A DNA stretch of 44,844 nt from assembly GCA_028817905.1 (NCBI GenBank), contig JAPPOR010000847.1:1-44844 (forward strand). The letters run 5' to 3'. A program made the position numbers and the translations under genes. The DNA comes from Myxococcales bacterium. GTDB lineage: Bacteria > Myxococcota_A > Polyangia > Polyangiales > JAFGIB01. A model generated the notes under the pieces. The model searched no databases, was not told the origin of the DNA, and saw only the letters and a program-made list of their open reading frames with translations. Shown piece after piece: positions 25,790 through 34,954 of this stretch; the first letter of the stretch is position 1, and every line of letters begins with the position of its first letter.

Positions 25790-26709
25790 GTGAGTAGCTG
25801 TCGGCGCATCTGCGACAGACGGGCGCAGGTGTTTGCCTCGCAGGGGTGCATCCAGGCATCCACGCTGGGGTCGCTGCGGAACCACGTGCGCTGGCGCTTC
25901 GCGTAGGCAAGCGTCGCCTTGACGATCCGCGCACGGGTCGTGGCCGGATCGCCACCTTGGACGATGTGCTGCGCAAGTTCGCGGTAGCCGACCGCGCCAA
26001 GCGGGCGCACTGACGGTGAATACCGCGCTAGCAGTTCCGTGACCTCTTCGGGCCAGCCCGCATCCCACATCGTCTGAGTCCGCGCTTCGATGCAGGGCGC
26101 GTGGTGGGCAGCGGGCAGGTCCAGCACCCACATGAGGCTCCGGTAGCGTGGGCTGCCCAGGGCATGCTCGGCCCGCAGGACTCCTAGTGCCTGGCCGGTC
26201 TGCGCGAAGACCTCAAGCGCACGAACTACGCGTAGCTTGTCGTTGGGATGGATGTGAGTCGCGGTCGCCGGATCGACGGCGAGAAGTCGGCGATGCAGTG
26301 CTTCCGCTCCGAGTCGACGCCACTCCGCTTCGAGCTGGGCCCGCAGCCCCGCATCGACAGGGGGTAGTTCGAGCAGTCCCCTCAGCAGCGCGCGCAGCCA
26401 GAGACCCGCGCCCCCGACCACGATAGGTAGGCGACCGCGTTTGTGGATGTCTGCGATCGCCACGTCCGCGAGATGCGCATAACGAGCCGCGTCGATCTCT
26501 TCATGGGCGTCCACGACGTCGATCAGGTGGTGCCGAACCTGTCCTCTCTCGAGCGGTGAGGGTTTGGCGGACCCGAGGTCGAAACCCCGGTAGACCTGTA
26601 CGCTGTCGGCGCCAACGATTTCGCCGTCGAATCGACGACAAAGCTCCATCGCCACGGCACTCTTGCCTACGCCGGTAGGGCCGGCAATCACCATGACAGG
26701 AATGCTCAT
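25786..26709 (-). CDS. miaA: tRNA dimethylallyltransferase MiaA
   Basis: The 307-residue enzyme transfers a dimethylallyl group to N6 of A37 in tRNAs that read codons starting with U. It shows the P-loop GPTGVGKS (residues 10-17 region), GADSVQVYRG, HHLIDVVD and the C-terminal RPLGAVGYRE and KRQRTWFR stretches. The start at 26709 overlaps the mutL stop as ATGA, so the frame upstream is only the overlap with mutL. The mutL-miaA order is conserved widely. The stop codon lies in the terminal CTAG of the long palindrome at 25623-25789, and the last residues (RQLLT) may have been altered by it. Confidence 0.95.
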   Translation of the reverse strand: MSIPVMVIAGPTGVGKSAVAMELCRRFDGEIVGADSVQVYRGFDLGSAKPSPLERGQVRHHLIDVVDAHEEIDAARYAHLADVAIADIHKRGRLPIVVGGAGLWLRALLRGLLELPPVDAGLRAQLEAEWRRLGAEALHRRLLAVDPATATHIHPNDKLRVVRALEVFAQTGQALGVLRAEHALGSPRYRSLMWVLDLPAAHHAPCIEARTQTMWDAGWPEEVTELLARYSPSVRPLGAVGYRELAQHIVQGGDPATTRARIVKATLAYAKRQRTWFRSDPSVDAWMHPCEANTCARLSQMRRQLLT

Positions 26710-28523
26710 CGACCGAGCCGACGCTCCAAGTCGGAAAATGGTACGGTCAGGGCCACGGGGCGGCCATGGGGACAATGACTGCCGAATTCATCGATCGCGT
26801 CGAGGTTGGCCAGCAGTGTCTGCATCTCTTCGGGCGCCAGGTAGTCTCCGGCGCGGATGGCGGCGTGGCAAGCCATCGTGGCCAGTGCCATGTCGACGGC
26901 GTCGCCGAACGTCCGATCGCCATGGCCTTCTAGCTCGCCGAGGAGGTCACGCAGCAGCCTCTCCGGCGACGCTCTTCGCAGCAGTGCGGGGACCGCGCGC
27001 ACAGCCACAGTATCCGGACCCAGCAGTGCGCAATCCAGCCCGACCGAGGAGATCTCATCCCGATGAGTCTCGACCAGGTTGGCCTCCCGTTCGCTGCAGG
27101 CAATGCGCTCGGGAAATAGCAGGGCTTGGGTCTTGACGGCGCTCTTCTTGTAGCTCTTGCGCAGCTGGTCATACCGGACGCGCTCGTCGGCCGCGTGCTG
27201 ATCCAGGATGTGGAGACCGTCGCTGGCCTCGCACACCAGGAACATTCGACGGACCTGTCCAATCACGCGCATGCTGGCGAAATACCCTTTCGATTCGGTG
27301 GGCACGCGTGTTTGGGTAGGTGCCGCCAGCGGGCTTGGCTGGTCGCCGGCCGGCGCCCTGCTTGGCTCCCGTGGTTCGACCACGGCCCCCAAGCCCCAGG
27401 GGTCGGAAGGTTCGGGGCCCGTCGGGAGCTCCTGCCCGGGGTCCTCAATGCGCGCCTCAGCGCCCCCTATCGGATCGCGCACGTGCCCCGGGAGGTTCCG
27501 GGTCCAGTAGCTTTGTGACCGAGCGGCGGGGCCACGCCATGCCGACAGGCCGAGGCCCTTGGCAAGCGTTCGGGTAAGGGCGTCGAAGCGTCGCCGACCC
27601 TCGCGCAGGCGAACCTCACTCTTTTGCGGATGCACGTTGACGTCGACTTCGTCCAGTGGAAGCGCCAGGCGCAGGGCTCCGATGGGGTAGCGTCCCGGAG
27701 GCAAGACGCTCCCGTATGCAAACGCCACCGCGCGGGCCAACGAGGTGTCGCGGATGGGTCGGCCGTTGATGAATAGATGCAGGCCGGCGGCCCCCGAACG
27801 CGCCCTTTCCGGTGGGCCCAACACGGCTTCGATTCGCATGCCGTCGGCGTCCTCCGCCACCGACGTCAGGGTTTCGCCAGGGAACGCGGCCCGTACGCGC
27901 TCCGCGAAGCTGTTGGCTTTCAGCCAGGTGCGTGCGGTTCGGCCGTCGCGCGTGAGCGTCAACTGCAGTTCTGGATGGCAAAGCGCGACGCGCAAGCAGA
28001 CGGCCGCTATCTGGCCGCTCTCCGTCGCCTTGGTTCGGAGGAACTTTAGGCGCGCCGGCACGTTATAGAAGAGGTCACGCACGACCACGGTGGTCCCACT
28101 CGGACATCCGACTTCGCTGACTTTTCCTGGAGCGCCGCCAGCGATGGCTACACGCGTCCCTGCGACGGCCTCCGAGGTGCGGGTTCGCAGCTCGAAGTCA
28201 CTTACGGATGCGATGGAAGGCAGCGCCTCACCGCGAAAGCCAAGGGTCCCGATGGAGAAGAGCTGGTCTCGGTGGGAAAGCTTACTGGTTGCGTGGCGTT
28301 GCACGCAGAGGGTGGCGTCCTCGGGGGACATACCGACGCCGTTGTCGGTGACGCAGATCCTTGTCCGCCCTCCGTTTTCCATCTCCACGGTGATGCGAGT
28401 CGCCTGCGCGTCAAGCGCGTTCTCGAGCAGCTCCTTGACCACGCTTGCGGGCCTTTCCACGACCTCGCCAGCCGCGATCTGATCCGCTAGGGCGTCCGCC
28501 ATGACCTGTATCGTCTGAGTCAC
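26706..28523 (-). CDS. mutL: DNA mismatch repair protein MutL
   Basis: A 605-residue GHKL ATPase that links MutS mismatch recognition to strand incision. N-terminal motifs are IAAGEVVERPASVVKELLEN, VTDNGVGM and GFRGEALPSIASVS. The C-terminal dimerisation domain carries an endonuclease-type motif reading DQHAADERVRYD, where the last position is Asp and the consensus has Glu, plus ATMACHAAIRAGD and the zinc-site CPHGRP. The GTG at 28523 gives a normal N-terminus; GGGG lies four bases upstream. It overlaps miaA by four bases. An inverted repeat and a kinase gene lie divergently upstream. Confidence 0.95.
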   Translation of the reverse strand: MTQTIQVMADALADQIAAGEVVERPASVVKELLENALDAQATRITVEMENGGRTRICVTDNGVGMSPEDATLCVQRHATSKLSHRDQLFSIGTLGFRGEALPSIASVSDFELRTRTSEAVAGTRVAIAGGAPGKVSEVGCPSGTTVVVRDLFYNVPARLKFLRTKATESGQIAAVCLRVALCHPELQLTLTRDGRTARTWLKANSFAERVRAAFPGETLTSVAEDADGMRIEAVLGPPERARSGAAGLHLFINGRPIRDTSLARAVAFAYGSVLPPGRYPIGALRLALPLDEVDVNVHPQKSEVRLREGRRRFDALTRTLAKGLGLSAWRGPAARSQSYWTRNLPGHVRDPIGGAEARIEDPGQELPTGPEPSDPWGLGAVVEPREPSRAPAGDQPSPLAAPTQTRVPTESKGYFASMRVIGQVRRMFLVCEASDGLHILDQHAADERVRYDQLRKSYKKSAVKTQALLFPERIACSEREANLVETHRDEISSVGLDCALLGPDTVAVRAVPALLRRASPERLLRDLLGELEGHGDRTFGDAVDMALATMACHAAIRAGDYLAPEEMQTLLANLDAIDEFGSHCPHGRPVALTVPFSDLERRLGR

Positions 28524-28616
28524 GGTTCCCCACGCTACCAAACCCAGGGCCCCAGGTCGCGGCCGATCCGCGGGGGTGAACGGGTGGGCTGGTCGAACGA
28601 TCCGGCGACCCATTGG

Positions 28617-28653
28617 CGATCGTTAACTATTTGAATTTACGCTGTAACGATCG
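28617..28653. promoter_or_regulatory. Inverted repeat operator candidate between mutL and a kinase gene
   Basis: CGATCGTTA (28617-28625) and TAACGATCG (28645-28653) form a perfect 9-bp inverted repeat with a 19-bp, A/T-rich spacer. Both genes are read away from it. The spacing (28 bp centre to centre) would suit a dimeric or tetrameric regulator. Confidence 0.4.
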
Positions 28654-28676
28654 ACCTTGGTGGGGGGTCAAGCGAA

Positions 28677-28704
28677 TTGACCGTGGCCTTTCGGCTTTGA
28701 TAGC
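28677..28704 (+). promoter_or_regulatory. Weak promoter candidate for the kinase gene
   Basis: TTGACC (28677-28682) and GATAGC (28699-28704) are 16 bp apart, giving a plausible sigma70-type -35 with a poor -10. It lies 26 bp before the GTG start and downstream of the inverted repeat. Confidence 0.3.
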
Positions 28705-28730
28705 GTCTGCAGCCACTGGAACTGGGGAAC

Positions 28731-30356
28731 GTGGCTGGTTCGCACAAGACCTGTCGGGTTTGCGGCGCTGAGTACGGGGAGGGGGAGCTCTTTTGTCCTG
28801 CGGACGGTACCCGTCTGGGCACACCTGGAGATCCCGATAGCGACACACCCGCGGATCCCCTGATCGGGGACACGCTGGGGGAACGGTATCGCATCATCCG
28901 TGTCATCGGCGAAGGCGGGATGGGGATCGTATACGAGGCGGAGCACCTGGGGATCGGGGCCCACGTCGCGGTTAAAGTCCTGCGCGCCGACTTCACGACC
29001 CGTCCTGATGTGGTCGAGCGCTTCCGTCGGGAGGCCCGTGGCGCGTCGAAGATCGGCCATCCGAATATCGTGACTGTCACCGACTTCGGTGAGACTCGCG
29101 GCGGCGCGAGCTACTTCGCGATGGAACTGCTCAAGGGCGAGGATCTGGCTGACATGCTTGCTCGCGAGACCGCGGTTTCCCCCGCCCGGGCCGCCGACAT
29201 CGCCCACCAGGTCTGCCAAGCGTTGGGCGCTGCCCATGCCCAGGGCATCGTTCACCGGGACCTCAAACCGGAGAACATGTTTGTCGTGCCACAGAAGGAT
29301 GGACGGCAGCTGGTGAAAATCGTCGATTTCGGCGTGGCCAAGATCAGTGACATGGAGCTGACCGCTGGGGGGCCGGGGCGGCGGCTAACGCGCACCGGGA
29401 TGGTGTTCGGAACACCCGAGTACATGAGCCCGGAACAGGCACGCGGCATCGACTTGGATGAGCGTGTGGACGTCTACGCGCTCGGGGTCATCATGTTCGA
29501 ACTGGTCACCGGCCGCGTGCCGTTCGAGGGTGACAACTTCATGGAGCTGCTCAACAAGCACGCGACGAGCCCAGTGCCGGCGCTCACCTCGGTGAACCCC
29601 GGCGTGCGGGTGAGCGATGAGTTTTCGCGCGTGATTCATCGAGCGCTGCACAAGGATCGCGCGTATCGCTATCCGACGATGTCCGCCATGGCACAGGACC
29701 TGCTGCTGTGCCCCGAGATGTCTCAGCGACGAGGCGGCACCTCGAGTGCACCCCCGCTGTGGTCGTTGGTGCCACCACCCGCTGTGCCCGGCAGTGTCAC
29801 GGTGCCGTCTGCGACCGAGGGCAAGGGGCCGGATAGTCCCGAGAACCCCCGCTCGCAGCGTTGGTCGGCGCGTCGCCGCTGGGCCGCCGGCATGGCCCTG
29901 GCGGCGGTTGTCCTGTTGGGCGTGGCCGGCCTTTGGCCCCAGCGCGCGTCGCAGATGGCTAGCAATGCATCATCGGCGACAAGGCCGCCAGCGGTCGAGG
30001 GGGCCAGGATCGCGAAGCCGGCGCCGCGCGAGCGCGTGGACACCCCGGTGCCGCCGGAGCCTGCCTCTGGGATGGCTCCGCAGCCGCTTTCCGTAGTGTC
30101 CGTCACATCGCAACCACCGGGGGCAAGCGTGACCGTCAAGGGCATGGGCGAAGTCTGTGAGGCGACGCCGTGCACCGTCAGTTTGCCTCGGCAGCAGCGC
30201 CATCGGTTGCTGCTGCGGGCTGGCCGTGCCAAGGGGTCAGCGAAGGTGCTACCAACGAAGCCTCGCCAGGCGGTCCATGTGGTTCTGCGCGCGCCTCGTA
30301 GTGTCGCAGGGGAACTCAAGGTTCCGCGCGCCTTCCTCGAGCCCCACACGAAGTAG
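28731..30356 (+). CDS. Membrane-anchored Ser/Thr protein kinase with zinc ribbon and PEGA domain
   Basis: A 541-residue Hanks-type kinase. The N-terminus has a zinc-ribbon-like [15 protein letters not shown] (residues 8-22). The kinase domain (about 52-325) has [11 protein letters not shown], the ATP-binding Lys in [21 protein letters not shown] and a [10 protein letters not shown] activation segment, so it should be active. A basic stretch, one transmembrane helix (about 385-405) and a PEGA-type domain ([14 protein letters not shown]) follow, outside the membrane. The GTG start has GGGG four bases upstream. It is divergent from mutL, with a possible shared operator. Its targets are unknown; the FHA activator at 15.3 kb is one candidate. 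Confidence 0.9.
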   Translation: MAGSHKTCRVCGAEYGEGELFCPADGTRLGTPGDPDSDTPADPLIGDTLGERYRIIRVIGEGGMGIVYEAEHLGIGAHVAVKVLRADFTTRPDVVERFRREARGASKIGHPNIVTVTDFGETRGGASYFAMELLKGEDLADMLARETAVSPARAADIAHQVCQALGAAHAQGIVHRDLKPENMFVVPQKDGRQLVKIVDFGVAKISDMELTAGGPGRRLTRTGMVFGTPEYMSPEQARGIDLDERVDVYALGVIMFELVTGRVPFEGDNFMELLNKHATSPVPALTSVNPGVRVSDEFSRVIHRALHKDRAYRYPTMSAMAQDLLLCPEMSQRRGGTSSAPPLWSLVPPPAVPGSVTVPSATEGKGPDSPENPRSQRWSARRRWAAGMALAAVVLLGVAGLWPQRASQMASNASSATRPPAVEGARIAKPAPRERVDTPVPPEPASGMAPQPLSVVSVTSQPPGASVTVKGMGEVCEATPCTVSLPRQQRHRLLLRAGRAKGSAKVLPTKPRQAVHVVLRAPRSVAGELKVPRAFLEPHTK

Positions 30357-30403
30357 CCCGGGACTGCTCACCAAGGCTGCCGCGCCTCGCGCGGTCTCGA
30401 AGC

Positions 30404-30437
30404 CCGTGGCTCGCGCACCGCAAGTCCCGAGCCACGG
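30404..30437. other. Inverted repeat after the kinase gene
   Basis: CCGTGGCTCG (30404-30413) and CGAGCCACGG (30428-30437) form a perfect 10-bp stem with a 14-base loop, 48 bp after the kinase stop. No T-run follows, so it could be a 3'-end stabiliser, not a clear terminator. TAGCCCGG at the kinase stop resembles the left end of a CTAG palindrome. Confidence 0.4.
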
Positions 30438-30589
30438 CCCGGAGGGGCCGAGAAAGGGCCAGTCAGGCACGGCTCGGGCTGACGTGGGGTGGGGGCTGAC
30501 AACCGACTACGGCATCTCACATCGACTTGCGGGGCGACATACGGGTGATCGTGGGACCGGTTGCGAAACAGGACCTACTGTGGGGGATC

Positions 30590-32473
30590 ATGTCACCAAG
30601 GGGCCTGCCCTGGGTGATATGCGATGGTCCGACGTCGTCACTCTTGCGTGTTTGCGGTGCGGTGCCGTTTGATGGCGAGGTGGAAGCCTGCGGTACAGAG
30701 GACCCTTCTTGCGCCCGTCAGCGCCGAATGCTGGAGGTGATCACCCGCCTCAACCGCCAGTTCTCCAGCGTACAGCCTGGGCCGGAAGCGTTTGATCTGC
30801 TCCTTGCGGCCCTGCTCGAGTTTACCGGGAGTCAGTACGGCTTTCTGGGGCATGTCTTCCAGTCCGACGAGGGCGAGCGCTATCTCAAGACCCGTGCGAT
30901 CACGAACATCGCCTGGACCGATGAATTGCGAGCCTGGTACCGCGACAATGCGCCTGCTGGTCTCGAATTCCGAAACCTGATGACCCTATTTGGCAAGGTT
31001 ATCCGCGAGGGCGCGATCCTGATCGCGAACGATGCCCCGGCTCACCCGTCGGCGGCGGGCGTACCCGCGGGCCATCCACCTCTCGATCGCTTCCTGGGGA
31101 TTCCCCTGTACGTCGGTGAGCACTTTGTAGGGATGGCCGGCGTATCCAATCGTACGGAGCCGTATGACCTGGAACTCGTCGAAAGCATAGCGCCCTTGAC
31201 CTCGACCGTCGGGCAGTTGCTCCATGCGGCACACGAGCACGAAATCCGGGTCGAAACCGAGAGGCAATTGCACGCCGCGGCTCAGGCGGCCAGGCGAGCG
31301 ACGGCCGCCAAGGGCGAGTTCCTCGCCATGATGAGCCACGAGATCCGAACCCCTATGAATGGGGTCCTAGGCATGGTCGAGCTGATGTTGCAGGACACGC
31401 TAACCCTGCACCAGCGTGAGCGGGCCGAGACGATCCAGAGCAGTGGCGAAATGTTGTTGGTGGTACTGAACGACGTGCTCGACTACTCCAAGATCGAGTC
31501 GGGCAAGATGACCCTGGTGCGCAAGCGTGTTCGTCTTGCCCGAGCATGTCAGGAGTCGATCGATCTCGTGGCGGCCATGCGCGAGCAAGCGGCCATCGAT
31601 ATCGTGCTCGACGTGCCCGCGGATCTCGATGACCGCATCGTCGGCGATCCTGCCCGCGTGGGTCAACTGTTGAGCAATCTGCTGGGCAACGCCCTCAAGT
31701 TCACGGAGAGCGGCGCGGTTCGGGTGAGCTTGAGCACCGCGGCCGAGAAGGGCGCCTCCTTTGTTCGAGTCTCGGTGGCTGACACGGGGATCGGTGTGCC
31801 CGCCGACTTGCGGCCGCTCTTGTTCGAGCCCTTCACCCAGGCAGACGCCTTCTCCACACGGCGACGCGGCGGCACGGGGTTGGGTCTGGCGATTTGCCGA
31901 CGGCTGACCGATCTGATGGGGGGCACGATCGACTACGAGCCACGCGAGGAAGGCGGATCCGTGTTTTGGTTTCAGTTGCCTCAGGATCTGGCCGCATATG
32001 AGGCCCTTGCGCAAGAACCGTCGACGCGTGGTTCTCGCGATACCTCGCGGGCGGGGACATGGGTGGGTCGTGGCGTGCGGGTGCTGGTGGCCGAGGACAA
32101 TCTCATCAATCAACGGGTGGCTCGACAGATGCTTCAGCGATTGGGGTTGGAGGTCGTGTGTGTTGGCGACGGCGCGCAGGCCATCGCGGCCCGCCAGCGC
32201 GGTCGGTTCGATCTGGTCTTCATGGATGGCCAGATGCCCAATATGGATGGCTACGATGCCTCCATCGCCATTCGTGCGTGGGAGGCCGAAGAGGGCTTGG
32301 TACGCGTTCCGATTGTTGCGGTGACCGCTAGCGCCACGGACGGCGCACGCCAGCGCTGTGAACAAGCGGGGATGGATGACTTTCTGTCGAAGCCGATCAC
32401 GATCTCCGCTCTGGAGCGATGTTTGAAGCAGTGGTTGCCCTCGGCGGAGGGCGAGCGGGCGGCCGAGGGGTGA
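30590..32473 (+). CDS. GAF hybrid sensor histidine kinase with receiver
   Basis: About 627 residues. A GAF-like sensor domain (about 50-210; FGLxxGH-type YGFLGHVF, IPLYVGEHFVGMAGVSN) precedes a short coiled coil and a HisKA domain with the phospho-acceptor in MMSHEIRTPMNG. The ATPase domain has LLGNALKF, VSVADTGIGVP and GTGLGLAI. A C-terminal receiver domain carries the phospho-acceptor Asp in LVFMDGQMPNMDG and the conserved Lys in DDFLSKPI. With no output domain, it must pass phosphate to a separate regulator. The start is uncertain: 30590 is preferred to 30527, and an ATG at 30728 would also keep the whole GAF domain. No obvious membrane segment. Confidence 0.88.
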   Translation: MSPRGLPWVICDGPTSSLLRVCGAVPFDGEVEACGTEDPSCARQRRMLEVITRLNRQFSSVQPGPEAFDLLLAALLEFTGSQYGFLGHVFQSDEGERYLKTRAITNIAWTDELRAWYRDNAPAGLEFRNLMTLFGKVIREGAILIANDAPAHPSAAGVPAGHPPLDRFLGIPLYVGEHFVGMAGVSNRTEPYDLELVESIAPLTSTVGQLLHAAHEHEIRVETERQLHAAAQAARRATAAKGEFLAMMSHEIRTPMNGVLGMVELMLQDTLTLHQRERAETIQSSGEMLLVVLNDVLDYSKIESGKMTLVRKRVRLARACQESIDLVAAMREQAAIDIVLDVPADLDDRIVGDPARVGQLLSNLLGNALKFTESGAVRVSLSTAAEKGASFVRVSVADTGIGVPADLRPLLFEPFTQADAFSTRRRGGTGLGLAICRRLTDLMGGTIDYEPREEGGSVFWFQLPQDLAAYEALAQEPSTRGSRDTSRAGTWVGRGVRVLVAEDNLINQRVARQMLQRLGLEVVCVGDGAQAIAARQRGRFDLVFMDGQMPNMDGYDASIAIRAWEAEEGLVRVPIVAVTASATDGARQRCEQAGMDDFLSKPITISALERCLKQWLPSAEGERAAEG

Positions 32474-32485
32474 GCCAGCGCTGGG

Positions 32486-34954
32486 CTAGTCCAGGTAGAA
32501 CACCGTGACGGCATCGCCTCCCTCTTCCGGGGTACCCGGGCGGGTGCGGGTCACGTGCGTCATTACTTGCTCCAGGTGCTTCCGAATTGCCTTGCGCAGG
32601 GAGCCGGTTCCGTGACCGTGGACTACGAAACCCACCTTGTCTGGCCCCATCAGCATCCGATCGACGAAACTCTCCATCATCGGCAGAGCATCGTCTACGC
32701 GCATGCCCTTGAGCTTCAAGGTGTTGTCGCGCGTTCGAAGCTCTTGTGGCTCAGATCCAGACTCTGACTGGCGATCGCTCGGGGACGGCTGGCCCCGCGG
32801 TCCATTCGCTCGGCCCTGCGGCCCACTATCATCGACCACGGTTTTGAGCTTGTCTGACTCCGTCCAGAGCTTGATCGGACCGGCCGCGATGCGGAAGCGC
32901 CGAGTCTTCGGGTCGACTTCCACGACGGTGCCGCGGGAGCGCAGGTGGGGAACATACACTGCGTCGCCCGGTGCAAGGTCGACATGGGCCTCGGCGAGTG
33001 TGGCACCGGACACGGCTTGATCGGTGGTTGGCCGTACCCGCGCGGCCTCCAAGTCGCCTCCAATGGCAGCTCGCGTCGCCACTGCCTGCAGCGCCGCCTG
33101 AGCCGACTTGAGCGACTCGGCGGATGCAGCACGGTCTCGGAGTGTGGCCTTGGCAACTCGCAAGGTCTCGCGGGCCTCGCGCAGGTCGGCCATGAGTCGG
33201 TCTGCCTCAGCTGTCAGCTTCCGCCGGCTCTGCTCCTTGAGTCGGGCCAGGCGGGTCTCGTGCTCTCGACGGACCGCCTTGGCTGCCGCGAGTTCGCGGG
33301 TGAGTTGCTCCTCGCGCTCTTTTGCAGTTCGCGTGTGGGCATTCAGCTTGCCAGCCAGAAGTTCAAAGTCCTTTGCCTGCTGTGGAAGTACGCGTTGTGC
33401 ATGCTCGACAACGGAGCTCGGGATGCCAAAGCGAGCCGCCACCCGCAGCGCACTGGAGGCACCCGGTACGTCCATGGTAAGTGAGAAGTTCGGCGCCATG
33501 CGCTCGATGTCGAAGCCGACCGAGGCGTTTCGAAGTCGTTCGCTCGACAGCGAGAATGCCTTGAGCGCTTCGTAGTGTGTCGTCACAAGGACCGTGGCCC
33601 CGGCTTTGCACAGCGCATCCACGACCGCGCAGGCGAGGGCGGCGCCCTCCTCGGGGTCGGTGCCCCCACAGATCTCGTCCAGCAGGACCAGTGCGCCGGG
33701 ACGCGCCTGCGAAAGGATCGTGGCGAGGCTTTGCACGTGTGCCGAGAATGTCGACAGGTTCTTCTGCGTGGACTGTTCGTCCCCGAGGTCGCTCAGGATC
33801 GGGTCGAAAAAGCCAAGTTTGCTGGAGGCTTTCGCTGGAAGTGGTAGGCCTGCACGGGCCATCAAAGCGAACAGGCCAAGCGTCTTGAGCAGCACTGTCT
33901 TGCCGCCCGCGTTTGGACCCGAAATCACCACCCCATGTCCTGCTTCCAAGACCAGATCGTTGGGGACCACGTCGACCCCGTCTAGCTGTAGCAGGGGATG
34001 GCGTGCCGAGCGCAGCGAGGCTACGCCCTCTGGGCAGAGTTGTGGCACGGCGGCCTCCAACTCGAGCGCCATGCGCGCGCCGGCATCTCGCAGGTCCAGC
34101 AGCGCGAGGGACTCGATGGCGGCTCTGACGCTGGCCAGGTGTTCCGCGACCTGGTCCGACAGGGCGCTCAGGATGCGAGTTTCCTCGCGCTCCCGCTCGC
34201 CTTCGGCCATTTTCAAGCGATTGCCTTGCGGGACCACGGCTCTGGGCTCGACGAACAAGCTGGCGCCACTGTCTGACGTCGCATGTACGATCCCGGGAAC
34301 ACGGTCGTGGGCATCGCTGCGGACGGGCACGACGTAGCGGCCTTCACGTACGGTATAGAAGCTGTCTGACAGGAGCTCGCGGTGCTTGTCTATAAACTGC
34401 TCAAGCCGCCCCACGATGCGGGCTCGCAGGTTGGTACATTCGTGACGCAACTTGCGCAGTTCTGGGCTCGCGTGGTCGTGAAGGTTGCCGTCGAAGCCGA
34501 TCGCGGTAGCCAGTGCGTCGTCGAGGTCCGCGAGCGTGGGATCCACGGAGCAGATGCCGAGCAGTGCGGGCAAGCGGTCTTTCCGCGTACTGATAAACTC
34601 CCGCAGCCAGAGCGCAGCTCGTAGGTTTACGCGGAGATCCGATAGGGCAGGGCCGTCGAGAACACCTCTGCGTTCAAGCCGCGCGAGATGTGGATCCACG
34701 TCGCGCAGGTCGTCGAGTGGGAGACCCTCGCCGGCTTGGTGGAGCTCCATCGCTTCAGCCGTTTCTGTCAGTCGTGCTCGTGCTTCCTCCAGTGAGCTCG
34801 CCAAGGTGAGTCCTCGGCGCTCGGTCGCAGCGCAGTGGCATCGGCTCAGCACTGCTTTCGCGAGTCGCTCCCATTCTAGATGGACCTGCGAGCGAGTCAG
34901 ACTCAGATGCGCAGGCGATTGGGCAGCAGCGTTGGCGCCTTCAGAATTTTTCAT
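32486..34954 (-). CDS. mutS2: MutS2 family endonuclease/ATPase
   Basis: An 822-residue MutS-related protein without the mismatch-recognition domain. MutS2 suppresses recombination and, in some bacteria, rescues collided ribosomes. Core motifs are Walker A GPNAGGKT, ALVLLDEICGGTDPEEG, and VTTHYEALK. A long coiled coil follows, and a C-terminal Smr nuclease domain (about 740-822; LKLKGMRVDDAL, GFVVHGHGTGSLRKAI) ends it. The ATG at 34954 overlaps the end of the upstream kinase gene by 14 bp; there is no separate ribosome-binding site, so translation is probably coupled. It is convergent with the hybrid histidine kinase with a 12-bp gap. The stop is in CTAG (32486-32489), next to an AGCCAGCGCTGGGCT near-palindrome. 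Confidence 0.93.
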   Translation of the reverse strand: MKNSEGANAAAQSPAHLSLTRSQVHLEWERLAKAVLSRCHCAATERRGLTLASSLEEARARLTETAEAMELHQAGEGLPLDDLRDVDPHLARLERRGVLDGPALSDLRVNLRAALWLREFISTRKDRLPALLGICSVDPTLADLDDALATAIGFDGNLHDHASPELRKLRHECTNLRARIVGRLEQFIDKHRELLSDSFYTVREGRYVVPVRSDAHDRVPGIVHATSDSGASLFVEPRAVVPQGNRLKMAEGEREREETRILSALSDQVAEHLASVRAAIESLALLDLRDAGARMALELEAAVPQLCPEGVASLRSARHPLLQLDGVDVVPNDLVLEAGHGVVISGPNAGGKTVLLKTLGLFALMARAGLPLPAKASSKLGFFDPILSDLGDEQSTQKNLSTFSAHVQSLATILSQARPGALVLLDEICGGTDPEEGAALACAVVDALCKAGATVLVTTHYEALKAFSLSSERLRNASVGFDIERMAPNFSLTMDVPGASSALRVAARFGIPSSVVEHAQRVLPQQAKDFELLAGKLNAHTRTAKEREEQLTRELAAAKAVRREHETRLARLKEQSRRKLTAEADRLMADLREARETLRVAKATLRDRAASAESLKSAQAALQAVATRAAIGGDLEAARVRPTTDQAVSGATLAEAHVDLAPGDAVYVPHLRSRGTVVEVDPKTRRFRIAAGPIKLWTESDKLKTVVDDSGPQGRANGPRGQPSPSDRQSESGSEPQELRTRDNTLKLKGMRVDDALPMMESFVDRMLMGPDKVGFVVHGHGTGSLRKAIRKHLEQVMTHVTRTRPGTPEEGGDAVTVFYLD

